Below the pieces are notes generated by a model. That model was not told the DNA's origin and made no database searches. It saw only the letters and a program-made list of their open reading frames with translations. A DNA stretch of 64,000 bases from VRUE01 sp963737575 (GTDB lineage: Bacteria; Actinomycetota; Thermoleophilia; Solirubrobacterales; 70-9), in assembly GCA_963737575.1 (NCBI GenBank), contig CAVTTJ010000005.1, positions 310,001 through 374,000 on the forward strand, in the 5' to 3' direction. Both the position numbers and the translations under genes were made by a program. Positions 17,944-26,681 of the stretch are shown piece by piece (position 1 is the stretch's first letter; every line of letters starts with the position of its first letter).

Positions 17944-18681
17944 TCAATGGCCGATGAAGAGGCGGTCGGCGAGCGGTTTCGGCAGATCGGCGGTGGCGAT
18001 CGACTCGGCCGTCCTCTCGATGTCGTAGTCGACCCGGTGGTACAGCATGGTCCCGGCCTCGGTGTCGAGGGTGAGCCAGGCAGCACGCGGATCGCCGTCG
18101 CGGGGCTGACCGACGCTGCCGGGATTGACCAGCCACCTGCCGTCGCCGACGTGGATCAGGGCCCCGTCCGCCGCCTGGGCGCTGCGGACGCTGCTCCGCT
18201 CCCCGTCGAGCCGGGTGAAGAAGAGCGCGACGTGGGAGTGGCCGATCAGGCAGATCCTCTCCGCCTGGGCGTCGAGGCAGGCCTCGGCCTGTTCACGGGT
18301 CAGTACGTACTCCCAGATCGGGTCCCTCGGCGACGCGTGGTAGAGGCCGATGCCGCTCCGCTCTCCCGCCGGCTCGAGCCCGCGGAGAAACCGCAGCGCC
18401 TCATCGCCGATCACGCCCTGCGTCCACCTCACCGCCGTCGCCGCGGTCTCCGAGAAGGCTTCGACGTCGAGCGCGCCGAGGACCGCGAGGTCGTGGTTGC
18501 CCGCCAGGCAGAGCGAGCACCGCTCGCGGATGAGGTCGGCGCAGGCGTCCGGCTCGGGCCCGTAGCCGACGACGTCACCGAGGCACCAGATCTCGTCGAC
18601 GCCCGCTCCGTCGACGGAGTCGAGACAGGCCTCGAGCGCGGCGAGGTTGGCGTGGATGTCGGCGATCACGGCGACCCGCAA
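17944..18681 (-). CDS. calcineurin-like metallophosphoesterase
   Basis: 245 residues from TTG 18681. Dimetal motifs are in order: DIHAN, GDVVGYGPEP, GNHD, GHSHV, and NPGSVGQPRDGDPRAAW, the YfcE-like family signature. Likely a cytoplasmic phosphodiesterase or phosphatase. Divergent from argS with 45 bp between. A paralogue lies at 25943-26662 in the arsenic island. Confidence 0.88.
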   Translation of the reverse strand: MRVAVIADIHANLAALEACLDSVDGAGVDEIWCLGDVVGYGPEPDACADLIRERCSLCLAGNHDLAVLGALDVEAFSETAATAVRWTQGVIGDEALRFLRGLEPAGERSGIGLYHASPRDPIWEYVLTREQAEACLDAQAERICLIGHSHVALFFTRLDGERSSVRSAQAADGALIHVGDGRWLVNPGSVGQPRDGDPRAAWLTLDTEAGTMLYHRVDYDIERTAESIATADLPKPLADRLFIGH

Positions 18682-18726
18682 GGAAGGCAGGGTACCCGGG
18701 GCAAGCGTGGCTCATACGATGACGAG

Positions 18727-20373
18727 GTGACCGTGACCGACTCGATAGCCGAGCTGCGCTCGGCGGTGAACCAGGCGGCCCGCGCCCTGCGCGACGGCGA
18801 GGCGACGAGTCCGGAGCCGTCGCTTGACCGACCGCCCAAGCCCGAGCTCGGCGACTACAGCTCGAACGCAGCGATGCTCCTCGCGGCGCCCCTGGGCGAA
18901 GCCCCGCGCGACGTCGCGGCGCGTCTCCGCGAGGAGCTCGAGCGGGATCTGGCCGCGAGCGGAAGCCTCGACCGCGTCGAGGTCGCCGGGCCGGGGTTCC
19001 TCAACCTGTTTCTCTCCGACGCCTGGTACCGGCGCGCGCTGGCCCGGCTCGGCGAGGAGGCCGAGGGTCTCGGCCCAGTTCCGACGGCGGACCCGAAGCG
19101 GATCCTCGTCGAGTTCGTCTCCGCCAACCCGACCGGCCCCCTGCACGTCGGCGGCGGTCGCCACGCCGCCTACGGCGACTCCCTCGTCCGCCTGCTGGAG
19201 GCCGTCGGCCACCGGGTCGAGCGCGAGTACTACGTCAACGACGGCGGCGGCCAGGTGACCCGGTTCGCCGCCTCGCTCGCCGCCCAGATCGATGGCACCG
19301 GGCCGCCCGACGACGGCTACACCGGCCCCTACATCGAAGGGCTTGCCGAGCGCCTCGAGAAGGATGGGGTCGACCCGGACGACACCGAGGTGCTGGGGCG
19401 GCGCGCGGTCGAGCTTACCCTCGGCGAGGTCAGGCAGACGCTCGACCGCTTCGGCGTCACTTTCGACACCTGGTTCTCCGAGCGCGATCTCTACGCGAGC
19501 GGCGAGGTCGAGGCGGCCCTGGCCCAGCTCGAGAAGGAGGGCCACAGCTACCGAAGCAACGAAGCGCTCTGGCTGCGGAGCACCGAGTTCGGCGACGACA
19601 AGGACAGAGTCCTGATCCGGGCCGACGGCGAGCCCACCTATCTCGCCGCCGACGTCGCCTACCACTGGGACAAGCTCGAGCGCGGGTTCGACCTGCTGAT
19701 CGACGTGCTCGGGGCCGACCATCACGGCTACGCGCCCCGGCTCAAGGCCGTGATCGCCGCTCTCGGCGCGGATCCCGACGTCCTCGAACCGCTGATGATG
19801 AGCCTCGTGCACCTGGTCGAAGGCGGCGAGCGGGCCCAGATGTCGAAGCGAAGCGGCGAGTTCGTCACCCTCGACGAGCTTGTCGACGAGATCGGCGTCG
19901 ACGCGGCCCGCTGGTTCATGCTCTGGCGCAGTCACGACACCACCGTCGATCTCGACGTCGAGCTCGCCAGGCGCGAGTCGAGCGACAACCCGGTCTACTA
20001 CGTCCAGTACGCCCACGCCCGGATCGCGAGCATCCTCCGCAAGGCCGAGGACGAGGGCGGACCGCCGCCGGACCCGTCCCCCGAGGCGGTTCCCGAGGTG
20101 CCACTCGAGCCGGCGGAGAAGGCCCTCATCAAACGGCTGCTGGAATTCCCCGACGAGGTCCGCGAGGCCGCCGCCCGGAGGGCGCCGCACCGGATCTGCA
20201 CCTACTCGACCGCCGTGGCGGCCGATTTCCACGCCTTCTACCGCGACTGCCAGGTCGTCGGCGCCGAGGGCGACGGGGTTGAGCAGGCGCGGCTGGCTCT
20301 ATGCCTGCTGACGATGCGGACCATTGCCAGCTCTCTCGGGCTGCTCGGCATCTCCGCTCCCGAGCGGATGTGA
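18727..20373 (+). CDS. argS: arginyl-tRNA synthetase
   Basis: 548 residues from GTG 18727 (GTG 18733 also possible). The much longer in-frame upstream extension runs antisense to two genes and is discarded. Class I motifs: ANPTGPLHVGGGRHA (HIGH variant) and MSKRSG (KMSKS variant). The N-terminal additional domain and the DALR anticodon-binding C-terminus (YVQYAHARIASI onward) are complete. The stop overlaps the next start by one base. Confidence 0.96.
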   Translation: MTVTDSIAELRSAVNQAARALRDGEATSPEPSLDRPPKPELGDYSSNAAMLLAAPLGEAPRDVAARLREELERDLAASGSLDRVEVAGPGFLNLFLSDAWYRRALARLGEEAEGLGPVPTADPKRILVEFVSANPTGPLHVGGGRHAAYGDSLVRLLEAVGHRVEREYYVNDGGGQVTRFAASLAAQIDGTGPPDDGYTGPYIEGLAERLEKDGVDPDDTEVLGRRAVELTLGEVRQTLDRFGVTFDTWFSERDLYASGEVEAALAQLEKEGHSYRSNEALWLRSTEFGDDKDRVLIRADGEPTYLAADVAYHWDKLERGFDLLIDVLGADHHGYAPRLKAVIAALGADPDVLEPLMMSLVHLVEGGERAQMSKRSGEFVTLDELVDEIGVDAARWFMLWRSHDTTVDLDVELARRESSDNPVYYVQYAHARIASILRKAEDEGGPPPDPSPEAVPEVPLEPAEKALIKRLLEFPDEVREAAARRAPHRICTYSTAVAADFHAFYRDCQVVGAEGDGVEQARLALCLLTMRTIASSLGLLGISAPERM

Positions 20374-21005
20374 TGTTCGGGCGAGACCGGCCGCCGCTAT
20401 TGGCGCGACTCCCGATCGGCGGCGACTCTGACGGCCGGCCGGGGACTCTCGACCGGCCGGGCCTCGACGCCCTGCTGGCGCTGTGGTCGGAGATCGGTCC
20501 CGGCGTCGTCCTCGTTACCGGGGAGCATGAGCGCTCGCAGGTCGCAATCGGCATGGCCGCGGCGGCGGCCGCGGCCGGACGAAGCGCGGCGCTGGTCGAG
20601 TGCGATCTCGGGGCCCCCGGCCTGGCCGCGCAGCTCGGGCTCGAGCCGGAGCCGGGATTCGGCGAGTACCTCGCCCACGAGGCCGAGGCGTCGGAGATCC
20701 TCCAGGCCGCGATCCTCGCCGGGCCGGGGTCCACCCTCGCGGCCGCTCCGCTCGTCTGCATCGTCGCCGGCAGCCCGACCGGGCTGGGGCAGGACCTGCT
20801 CGCCTCCGAGACCTTTCGCCACGCGATCGAGAAACTGCGGGCCGCCTACGACGTCGTCGTCCTCGACGGGCCCGCCCCCGACGAAGAGAGCGCCCTGCGC
20901 GCGGCCGCGTCGCAGGCCGACCGCGTCCTTGCCACCTGTCCGAGGTCGGCCCTGCCGCGGCGTGTGCGGAGGCTCGTCGATGGCCTGCTCGAGAGGACCG
21001 TCTAG
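20373..21005 (+). CDS. MinD/CpsD-like P-loop-fold protein with degenerate Walker A
   Basis: 210 residues from ATG 20373, coupled to argS. The fold signature is that of ParA/MinD/BY-kinase proteins: LVTGEHERSQVAIGMAAAAA at the P-loop position, ALVECDLGAPGLAAQLGL (A' motif) and VVVLDGPAP (Walker B). The P-loop lacks the GKS/GKT lysine, so ATP binding is doubtful. Ends at 21005 in a CTAG that also contains the ccmH stop on the other strand. Function unknown. Confidence 0.6.
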   Translation: MFGRDRPPLLARLPIGGDSDGRPGTLDRPGLDALLALWSEIGPGVVLVTGEHERSQVAIGMAAAAAAAGRSAALVECDLGAPGLAAQLGLEPEPGFGEYLAHEAEASEILQAAILAGPGSTLAAAPLVCIVAGSPTGLGQDLLASETFRHAIEKLRAAYDVVVLDGPAPDEESALRAAASQADRVLATCPRSALPRRVRRLVDGLLERTV

Positions 21006-21472
21006 AGGTCGTACCGGGCGAGGTCGGCGTCGAGGCGCTCGGCCTCCTCGCCGGTGGGGGCGCGCGGCTCCGGGTCGTCCTCGTCTCCGTCCGAGCGCCC
21101 CGGGCCTTTGCGCCAGCGCCAGACGCTCACCGCGACCGCCGCCGCCGCCAGCACGAAGGCGATCGCCGGCACCAGATACGCCGACAGGTCGAAGCCGCTC
21201 CCTTGCGGCAGGGCGAGGACCCGGTCGCCGTACTGGGCAACGAGTTCGTCCTTGATTTCGGACTTCGTCATCCCTGCGGCGATCAGCCCGGAGATGAAGG
21301 TGCGCTCGCGCGCGGCCTGCGGGGATTCGGCGAGTTCGAGCAGGGTTCCGCAGATCGGGCACATCACTTCGGATTCGATCTCGGTCAGGGTTGTCTGCGG
21401 CGGTGACGCGAGCCCGATCGAGGAGGTCGCCAGAAGCGCGACCCCGGTGGCGAGGAGGAGGAGGCGCTTCAT
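21002..21472 (-). CDS. ccmH: cytochrome c maturation protein CcmH
   Basis: 156 residues: signal peptide, then VMCPICGTLLELAESPQA with the CxxC that reduces apocytochrome, and a helical segment up to VLALPQGSGF. One transmembrane helix near residues 100-122 and a charged cytoplasmic tail follow. Works outside the membrane with CcmG and CcmF. Overlaps ccmG by 4 bp (ATGA). Confidence 0.9.
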   Translation of the reverse strand: MKRLLLLATGVALLATSSIGLASPPQTTLTEIESEVMCPICGTLLELAESPQAARERTFISGLIAAGMTKSEIKDELVAQYGDRVLALPQGSGFDLSAYLVPAIAFVLAAAAVAVSVWRWRKGPGRSDGDEDDPEPRAPTGEEAERLDADLARYDL

Positions 21473-21990
21473 CGAGCTTCCTTGATCAGCGGGGCGACGT
21501 GTGCGTCGAGGAACTTACGATCGACGACGCCGCGCCAGATCAGCGCCAGTTGGCCCTTCGGGTCGACGAGGAAGTTCTCGGGGACGCCGGTCGAGCCGAA
21601 CGCTTCGGTCCGTTCGTCACCGATAGACCGCAGCTGCGGATAGGTCAGCCGGTGTTCGCGCACGAACGCGACGGCGTCGTCGCTGTTGTCCTGGACGTTG
21701 ATTCCGAGGACGGTCGTGCGGGGATGGTTCTTGGAGAATTCCTCCAGGACAGGCGCCTCGGCCCGGCAGGGATCGCACCATGAGGCCCAGAGGTTGACCA
21801 GCACCCAGCGCCCGCGGTAGTCGGCGATCGAGCCTTCGCCGCCGCCCTCGAGATAGGGCAGCGTCTTGTCCGGAACCGGGTCGCCGACCGCGATGCTCGC
21901 CCTACCCTTGCTCAGCAGCCCGAACCCGAGCAGCCCGATCACGGCGAGGACGGCGAGGAATGCGATCAGGGCGCGGGTGCTCACCCCCAA
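21469..21990 (-). CDS. ccmG: thiol-disulfide oxidoreductase, CcmG/TlpA/ResA type
   Basis: 173 residues. An N-terminal membrane anchor (LIAFLAVLAVIGLLGFGLL), then a thioredoxin fold with WASWCDPCRAEAP as the redox centre and TGVPENFLVDPKG as the cis-Pro region. It would keep apocytochrome c or CcmH reduced. Together with ccmH this is half of a System I set; ccmE and ccmF are 14 kb away in the same window. Confidence 0.88.
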   Translation of the reverse strand: MGVSTRALIAFLAVLAVIGLLGFGLLSKGRASIAVGDPVPDKTLPYLEGGGEGSIADYRGRWVLVNLWASWCDPCRAEAPVLEEFSKNHPRTTVLGINVQDNSDDAVAFVREHRLTYPQLRSIGDERTEAFGSTGVPENFLVDPKGQLALIWRGVVDRKFLDAHVAPLIKEAR

Positions 21991-22047
21991 AGGTTAGATC
22001 GGCGCCGCCCCCTGGCACCCTCCGCGTGCCCCTAGAATCCTGCAGGC

Positions 22048-22087
22048 GCGGACGTAGCTCAGCTGGTAGAGCGCGAGCTTTCCAAGC
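22048..22087 (+). pseudogene. tRNA-Gly(TCC) 5' half
   Basis: Forty bases equal to the 5' half of tRNA-Gly: acceptor strand gcggacg, full D arm, and anticodon stem up to the loop tttccaa (anticodon TCC). After ccaagc the match stops; no matching T arm or 3' acceptor strand is visible downstream. A tagaatc element about 10 bp upstream is shared with the other two copies, so the original promoter was probably kept. Read as a gene cut at the anticodon loop. Confidence 0.8.
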
Positions 22088-22204
22088 AAACGCGGGCCAG
22101 GCACGGATAGGCGCCTCAGGCACGAACGGGCAGATCGGATCGGGTTGGATGCCGGTCGATCCGGTGGGGTTTGGGCACTAAACGGGCCGCGGTGCCCAAT
22201 CGGA

Positions 22205-22627
22205 TCAGGCGGGCGCGGCACTCCGCCGCTGGTGGCGGCTTGCCTTGTATTCATCGACCCACTGACGCGTCGAGTACCACGTGCCCCCGCGAATTTTGTG
22301 CGCCTTTAGGCGGCCTCGCTGCGCCGCCGCGACCAAGGCCGAATGTGAAAGGTCGTTGTCGGCTAGACCTGCGAGTGGCATCACGCTCAACGGCCCAGCC
22401 AGACTTGGAATGAGGAAGCGGTAGATGCCTTCGCGTATGGATCTCGCAAGGAGTTCCGCCAGCGGACCCCGATCGCCCTCGTCGGCCTTTTGGAGGCACC
22501 GCAGGTAGCGTTTCCGTTCGTCCTTGTAGATGATCGCCGGCGGATAGCCGCGACGGACGAGCAGGAGCGAGAGGACCAGCCTTCTCACCCTGCCGTTTCC
22601 GTCGGCTCGAACTAGTTTAGGCCAGAC
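22205..22627 (-). pseudogene. Fic-family protein, C-terminal remnant
   Basis: The frame reads LVRADGNGRVRRLVLSLLL, then GYPPAIIYKDERKRYL, the C-terminal half of the Fic AMP-transferase core plus its tail, ending in a small helical/HTH-like region. GTG 22588 is the first start, but the motif continues upstream to about 22627. The catalytic His of HPFxDGNGR is replaced by Leu and the N-terminal two thirds are absent, so it is inactive. Lies between the first two tRNA-Gly remnants. Confidence 0.65.
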
Positions 22628-22631
22628 GTGG

Positions 22632-23486
22632 TCAGCGCGATGCGATGCATCGGCCGACCACAGCGTCGCTCAACGGCGGGGGCCCCGACACATAGTTCAG
22701 GTGCACGTCCACTAGGCGAAGATTTACCTGCCTAAAGCCTCGAGGAGCAGGACAGACCGCGTTTACAAAGCTCACTCGCTCGTCTACGCCGCGATACCTC
22801 CGGTGGAGGGACATTTCGAATGAAGAGATTCGTCCGTATGCGCCAACGAGTTTGTGGGGTGAATAGAAGCAGTAGGGATTCCTTGTCGTGCATTTGCCCT
22901 CAAGCCCCGCCATCGCCTGCGTGGATACCGAGAGATCGGTCCCGAAACTGCCGTCCGCCTTTTCAATCGTGAAGGGGATCACGTAGATGAGCGGCAGGGG
23001 GTTGCCGGTTTCGATATGCGCCAAGATGAGGCGTCGATGCCCTTCGACCGCATAGAAGGCAAGAAGGGGCCCGGTGACAGTGACCGCCGTCCCGTCCGGC
23101 TTGCGGATTTCCGAGGTGACGCTGCCATGCCCGACAAGAGATTTCGGGCAGGCTTCTTGGGGGGTATCGGTCGCATAGAGCTGACTAGACGAGCAGCTGG
23201 GAAGACTGGCGGTCTCGAATGTGATGTGGCGGGAGAGTTCGAGGTCGATGCTTTCCAGGTCCGGGGTTGACCCTTCGACTGGCGGGGAATCAAAGCCGAT
23301 GCTCAAAGTGATCGGAGCGGGTTCTGTGCGGGGCAGCTTGATCGGCGCGATACCGCCAAAAGCGCGGCGAGTGGGAAAGGAGGGGACGTGGCTCACCACA
23401 CCGAAGGTGGTTTCGGTCAGGAGCGCTCCGATCGTCAGCGAGGCCGCGACGAGGGTCGCTCCGGAAATGATTCCCCTGTGTCGCAT
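22632..23486 (-). CDS. secreted protein of unknown function
   Basis: 284 residues with a signal peptide (ISGATLVAASLTIGALLTET). No known domain is recognised. A segment ACPKSLVGHGSVTSEI resembles the repeated CPxxSxVGTxxV motif of the large secreted protein at 32455-35366, so the two may share a beta-rich module. Six cysteines. GC content is somewhat lower than in the surrounding core genes, in line with its position inside the tRNA-bounded accessory region. Confidence 0.55.
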   Translation of the reverse strand: MRHRGIISGATLVAASLTIGALLTETTFGVVSHVPSFPTRRAFGGIAPIKLPRTEPAPITLSIGFDSPPVEGSTPDLESIDLELSRHITFETASLPSCSSSQLYATDTPQEACPKSLVGHGSVTSEIRKPDGTAVTVTGPLLAFYAVEGHRRLILAHIETGNPLPLIYVIPFTIEKADGSFGTDLSVSTQAMAGLEGKCTTRNPYCFYSPHKLVGAYGRISSFEMSLHRRYRGVDERVSFVNAVCPAPRGFRQVNLRLVDVHLNYVSGPPPLSDAVVGRCIASR

Positions 23487-23688
23487 TGCCCTCCCATCCG
23501 CTCTGTCCCGGTCCCGATGCTACATCGCCAAGTGCAGGCAGCGAGCGCCATGTGCAGGGCAAGGATCTGGCCCGCCAGCTTGATCTGTAATTGGGCAGAA
23601 GCGGGCAGAAATCGCTCATCGCGGTCCCTGAAACGCATTTCGAACGAGCAGCTGCCTGGAGCCTCACTGGCTCTAGAATCGCCCCGGC

Positions 23689-23729
23689 GCGGACGTAGCT
23701 CAGTTGGTAGAGCGCGAGCTTCCCAAGCT
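23689..23729 (+). pseudogene. tRNA-Gly(CCC) 5' half
   Basis: Forty-one bases identical to positions 29627-29667 of the intact tRNA-Gly(CCC), ending just after the anticodon loop (ttcccaagct). The following sequence does not continue the tRNA and no 3' half is found before 29668. The upstream tagaatc element is again present. Marks the left side of the arsenic island. Confidence 0.85.
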
Positions 23730-23903
23730 GGCAAACCGCGTCAAGCGCTGTCCTACGGTGTCCAGCGAAGGAAGTCAGGTCAAGCCTTAGAGCGAAGTCG
23801 GCTCCGGCAACTTGGCCAGCGGTGGACAACGCCGCGAGCCGGAATGTTCTGGATTTGTTCGGAGTTGCCTTTCAGCGTGCCTGCGAAGACCAGGTCAATC
23901 GGC
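23730..23903 (+). other. non-coding junction with repeat at 23843-23864
   Basis: No gene is seen here. Positions 23843-23864 match 29549-29570 at 20 of 22 bases (core ttgttcggag), so a short direct repeat bounds the arsenic island. No integrase frame is recognisable. Confidence 0.5.
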
Positions 23904-24492
23904 TTATCTCAGGGGCAAGACCGTAATGCTGCCGTGAAGCGAGGGGTCAAAGGCGCTCATGAAGCTCAGCGTGACGGGCCCCGCTGTGGCGCCAGCGGCG
24001 ACCCCCTGCGCGATTGAGGCGCCCATCTTGCCCGCAAACCAAGAATCCCCTTTTGTCTTGAGTCCGCCTTCGGTGTCCCAGCCTTCTCCACCAGCATTGA
24101 CCACGACGGTCTTGGCTGAGCCGCTCTGCTTGACGCCGTGCCAGGCCATGATGGTCTTGCAGGTTCCAACTTTTTTGGCGCAGTTTTCACGCTGGGCCTT
24201 GGTCTTTGGGATGGTGGAGGTTTCGACCAGGGAGAACGTCTGGGGGCCGACTTTGTGCGGGTCCGTCTGGTTGACGATTTCCAGTTCTTCGCCTTCATTG
24301 ATGGTTTTCGGCCCGACGTAGTGCAGTGTCTTCTCGCTGCTTCCCTTGATGGCGATGATCGGCAAATCCGACGATGCCCCAGCGCTGGAACCGCTTGCGA
24401 GCGACGGGCCGGTCGCAGCGGCGAGCAGAGCCACAGACGCGGGCGGCCACGACTCGGTTTCTTTGACTGATACGCAGCAGAAACTTCTTCAA
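23904..24492 (-). CDS. secreted cupredoxin-like protein (frame break in signal peptide)
   Basis: The main frame gives 176 residues with a beta-rich domain: FSLVETSTIPK, IMAWHG, and a terminal MSAFDPSLHGSITVLP that resembles a copper-site loop. Its own start (GTG 24434) leaves a clipped signal peptide. Removing one G from GGG at 24441-24443 joins it to a TTG start at 24492 with MKKFLLRISQRNRVVAA and ALLAAATGP, a full Sec signal, with a purine-rich ribosome site just upstream. Copper binding is inferred from weak resemblance only. Confidence 0.6.
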
Positions 24493-24595
24493 GGAACCCC
24501 CCTTCGGCGCCGTTGAATCCGGCGCGCATCTTTCGAATAGATGAGCGGAACTGCGGATGAGTACAGAGTCAGAAGAGGCCGGGCGAAACGGCATT

Positions 24596-25348
24596 TCAGG
24601 CAACGTCCTTCGCGGCCACCGATGAGTCGGGAACTCCATCTTCGCCGTGGGGCAGCATGATCTCCGCCGCCTCGTCGGGCGTGATGTCTGGGTAGAGGAT
24701 GCGGATGACGACAATCGCCACGGCCCCTCCGATTAGCTGGAAGACGACAAAGGCCGGCACTGAGGCCGGGGCGATACCGGCGAAGGTGTTGGAGAACATC
24801 CGCCCCACGTCAATCGCCGGGTTGGCGAAGCTGGTCGAGCTGGTGAAGAAGTAGGCAGCGCCGATGTAGGCACCGACTGCAGCGGGGGCGAGGTTGCCGC
24901 GCTTGGTCCGCGCCAGCGAGAAGATCACAAGCAACAGGCCGAGGGTCGCGATCACCTCGGCGAACAGGTGCGCCGGGGAAGCACGGTGATGGGTGGAGAT
25001 CGAGATCGCCGTCAACGAAAACATCAGGTTCGCCGCCACCGCTCCCGTCATGCAGCCGAGGACCTGAGCGGGGATATAGGCGAAGGCGTGGCGCCAACGC
25101 AGACCGCCGAAGGTGGCGTCGACCAAAGAAACGACCGGGTTGAAGTGAGCACCGGAGACCGGGCCGAACATGAGGATGAAGGTGAAAAGTCCGGCCGCAG
25201 TCGCCGCTGCGTTCTCAAAAAGCTGCAGCCCGACGTCGTTCGGAGAGAGCTGAGCAGCGGCAATGCCTGACCCGATCACGGTGGCGGCGAGGAATGCCGA
25301 GCCGAGGAACTCGGCGAAAAGGCGGCGCGGTAGCGGCGCATCGGTCAT
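24596..25348 (-). CDS. aqpS: MIP-family aquaglyceroporin, arsenic-operon type
   Basis: 250 residues and six membrane helices. The two pore boxes are HFNPVVS and FANPAID. Aquaglyceroporins in ars operons (AqpS of Sinorhizobium meliloti) let arsenite leave the cell after arsenate reduction. Here the gene sits downstream of arsC on the minus strand, with no arsB or acr3 pump in the window, so this channel is the only visible exit route for arsenite. Confidence 0.85.
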   Translation of the reverse strand: MTDAPLPRRLFAEFLGSAFLAATVIGSGIAAAQLSPNDVGLQLFENAAATAAGLFTFILMFGPVSGAHFNPVVSLVDATFGGLRWRHAFAYIPAQVLGCMTGAVAANLMFSLTAISISTHHRASPAHLFAEVIATLGLLLVIFSLARTKRGNLAPAAVGAYIGAAYFFTSSTSFANPAIDVGRMFSNTFAGIAPASVPAFVVFQLIGGAVAIVVIRILYPDITPDEAAEIMLPHGEDGVPDSSVAAKDVA

Positions 25349-25405
25349 CGGGCAACCTCCAGCTCGTAGCAGTGATCGCCTCGCAGGCAGTCGCGGGTGC
25401 GGCGC

Positions 25406-25607
25406 TCAGCGAGCGAAGTCGTGAAGCACGGCGTCAGCGCATTCGCGGATCTCCTCGGGAGTGCGCATCCCCTCGAACTCGGCAATGAGCGGCGGCAGAA
25501 CCTTCTGCAGGCGCAGCTCGTGGGCGGTCCTGTCGGCACGGATCTCCTCCGCACGATTCAGGAGGAGGTCGTCGACTAGGCCGGCGATCTCGTCGCGAAT
25601 AGCTCAT
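25406..25607 (-). CDS. small helical protein of the arsenic operon, start unclear
   Basis: A frame too short and start-less for standard calling reads AIRDEIAGLVDDLLLNRAEE and ends ECADAVLHDFAR, about 65 residues, strongly helical and acidic. The natural start is ATG 25605-25607, which overlaps the arsC stop as ATGA but is one frame off. Either one base is wrong at 25601-25604 or a rare start is used. Codon use and position between arsC and aqpS argue that it is real. Function unknown. Confidence 0.55.
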
Positions 25608-25933
25608 ACCTCCCCAAGCGAGCGGTCCGCCGGGTCAGGCAGATTCCAGTCCTCGACATTGGCGGGGACGTAGGGGCAGCGACCTCCACAGCCAAGGGTC
25701 ACGGCGAGATCGGCGTGCAATTGCATCTCGACCGTGAGCTTCTTCGGCTGCCGACCAGAGATGTCGATGCCGATCTCCTTCATGGTTTTGACAACGGCGG
25801 GGTGGATCCGGCTGGCGGGTTCGAGCCCCGCTGACTCGGCGCGGATGTCACCAGGCGCATAGCGCTCGAAGAATGCCTGCGCCATCTGCGAGCGCCCGGC
25901 GTTCTGGATGCAGACAAAGAGCACGTACTTCAT
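25604..25933 (-). CDS. arsC: arsenate reductase, LMW tyrosine-phosphatase type
   Basis: 109 residues. The catalytic loop CIQNAGRSQM is the CX5R motif, and VTLGCGGRCPYVP holds the resolving cysteine pair of thioredoxin- or mycothiol-linked arsenate reductases. DWNLPDP carries the general-acid Asp. Reduces arsenate to arsenite. One of two such genes in this island. Confidence 0.88.
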   Translation of the reverse strand: MKYVLFVCIQNAGRSQMAQAFFERYAPGDIRAESAGLEPASRIHPAVVKTMKEIGIDISGRQPKKLTVEMQLHADLAVTLGCGGRCPYVPANVEDWNLPDPADRSLGEV

Positions 25934-25942
25934 CGCTCGCCC

Positions 25943-26662
25943 CTAGGCAGCCACCAGCAACTTCTCTGCAAACTCGCCGGGCAGCCCCGCCGCCGCGACT
26001 TCGCGCGATGCGAGCTCGGCGTCGTAGGAGAAGCGCTCTATCCGTGCCTGCACCCCTTCTTCGCTGGCCTCCAGCACCGCAAAGGCACCGCGAGGATCGC
26101 CGTCCTTGGGCTTGCCGACCGAGCCGCAGTTGACGAAGAGCACGTCGCCGTAGGTTGCGGTCCAAGGCTTGTGGGTGTGTCCGAAGACGAGCACGTCGCA
26201 GTCAGCGCCCGCTGCGATTCGATCGAACGTGTGCGCCGGCTTGTCCTCGAACAGGTACTCGTTGACCTTGCGCGGTGAGCCGTGGACGAGGCGAATCCGT
26301 TTCCTGCCCAACTCGAAGCGGAGGTCGAAGGGCAACGCCCGGATGAAGTCCTTGGAGCGCTGGTCGGTGTGCTCCAGGGTCCAGTTCACCGAAAGCTGCC
26401 CTAGCTCGCGATCGTGCTGGGTGACGTAGGCGCAGCCGCAGTCCTCTTCGTTGCGGCCGATCGCGTAGTCGTAGTTGCCGTAGATCGTCGGGATGCCCCG
26501 CTCGGAAATCAGGCGGCAGACCTCGTTGGGCCGTGGGCCGTAGCCGACCAGATCGCCGCCGCAATAGAGCGCGTCGGGGGCGACCTCCTCGACGCGGGCA
26601 AGCGCGGCTTCAAGCGCCGGCAGATTGCCGTGAATGTCGGTAATGACGGCGACGGTCTCCAT
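25943..26662 (-). CDS. metallophosphoesterase in the arsenic operon
   Basis: 239 residues of the same YfcE-like family as 17944-18681: DIHGN, CGGDLVGYGPRP, YGNYD, GHTHKPW, and NCGSVGKPKDGDPRGAF. It is the first gene of the minus-strand ars unit, 9 bp before arsC, and diverges from arsR. Phosphoesterases are not standard ars genes; a role in repairing or hydrolysing phosphate or arsenate esters is possible but unproven. Confidence 0.85.
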   Translation of the reverse strand: METVAVITDIHGNLPALEAALARVEEVAPDALYCGGDLVGYGPRPNEVCRLISERGIPTIYGNYDYAIGRNEEDCGCAYVTQHDRELGQLSVNWTLEHTDQRSKDFIRALPFDLRFELGRKRIRLVHGSPRKVNEYLFEDKPAHTFDRIAAGADCDVLVFGHTHKPWTATYGDVLFVNCGSVGKPKDGDPRGAFAVLEASEEGVQARIERFSYDAELASREVAAAGLPGEFAEKLLVAA

Positions 26663-26681
26663 ACGGCTGCGATCCTAAGCA

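Noticed and set aside
17047..18726. Long N-terminal extension of argS
   Set aside because: Ser/Ala/Arg-rich translation antisense to the lipoprotein and phosphoesterase genes; argS homology begins only at about 18733.
22048..23729. tRNA-Gly genes split by group I introns in the anticodon loop
   Set aside because: No T arm or 3' acceptor strand is found downstream of either half, and no intron core elements are visible.
22080..23760. Protein-like reading KLALYQLSYVRA seen near two tRNA remnants
   Set aside because: It is simply the antisense translation of the tRNA-Gly 5' half.
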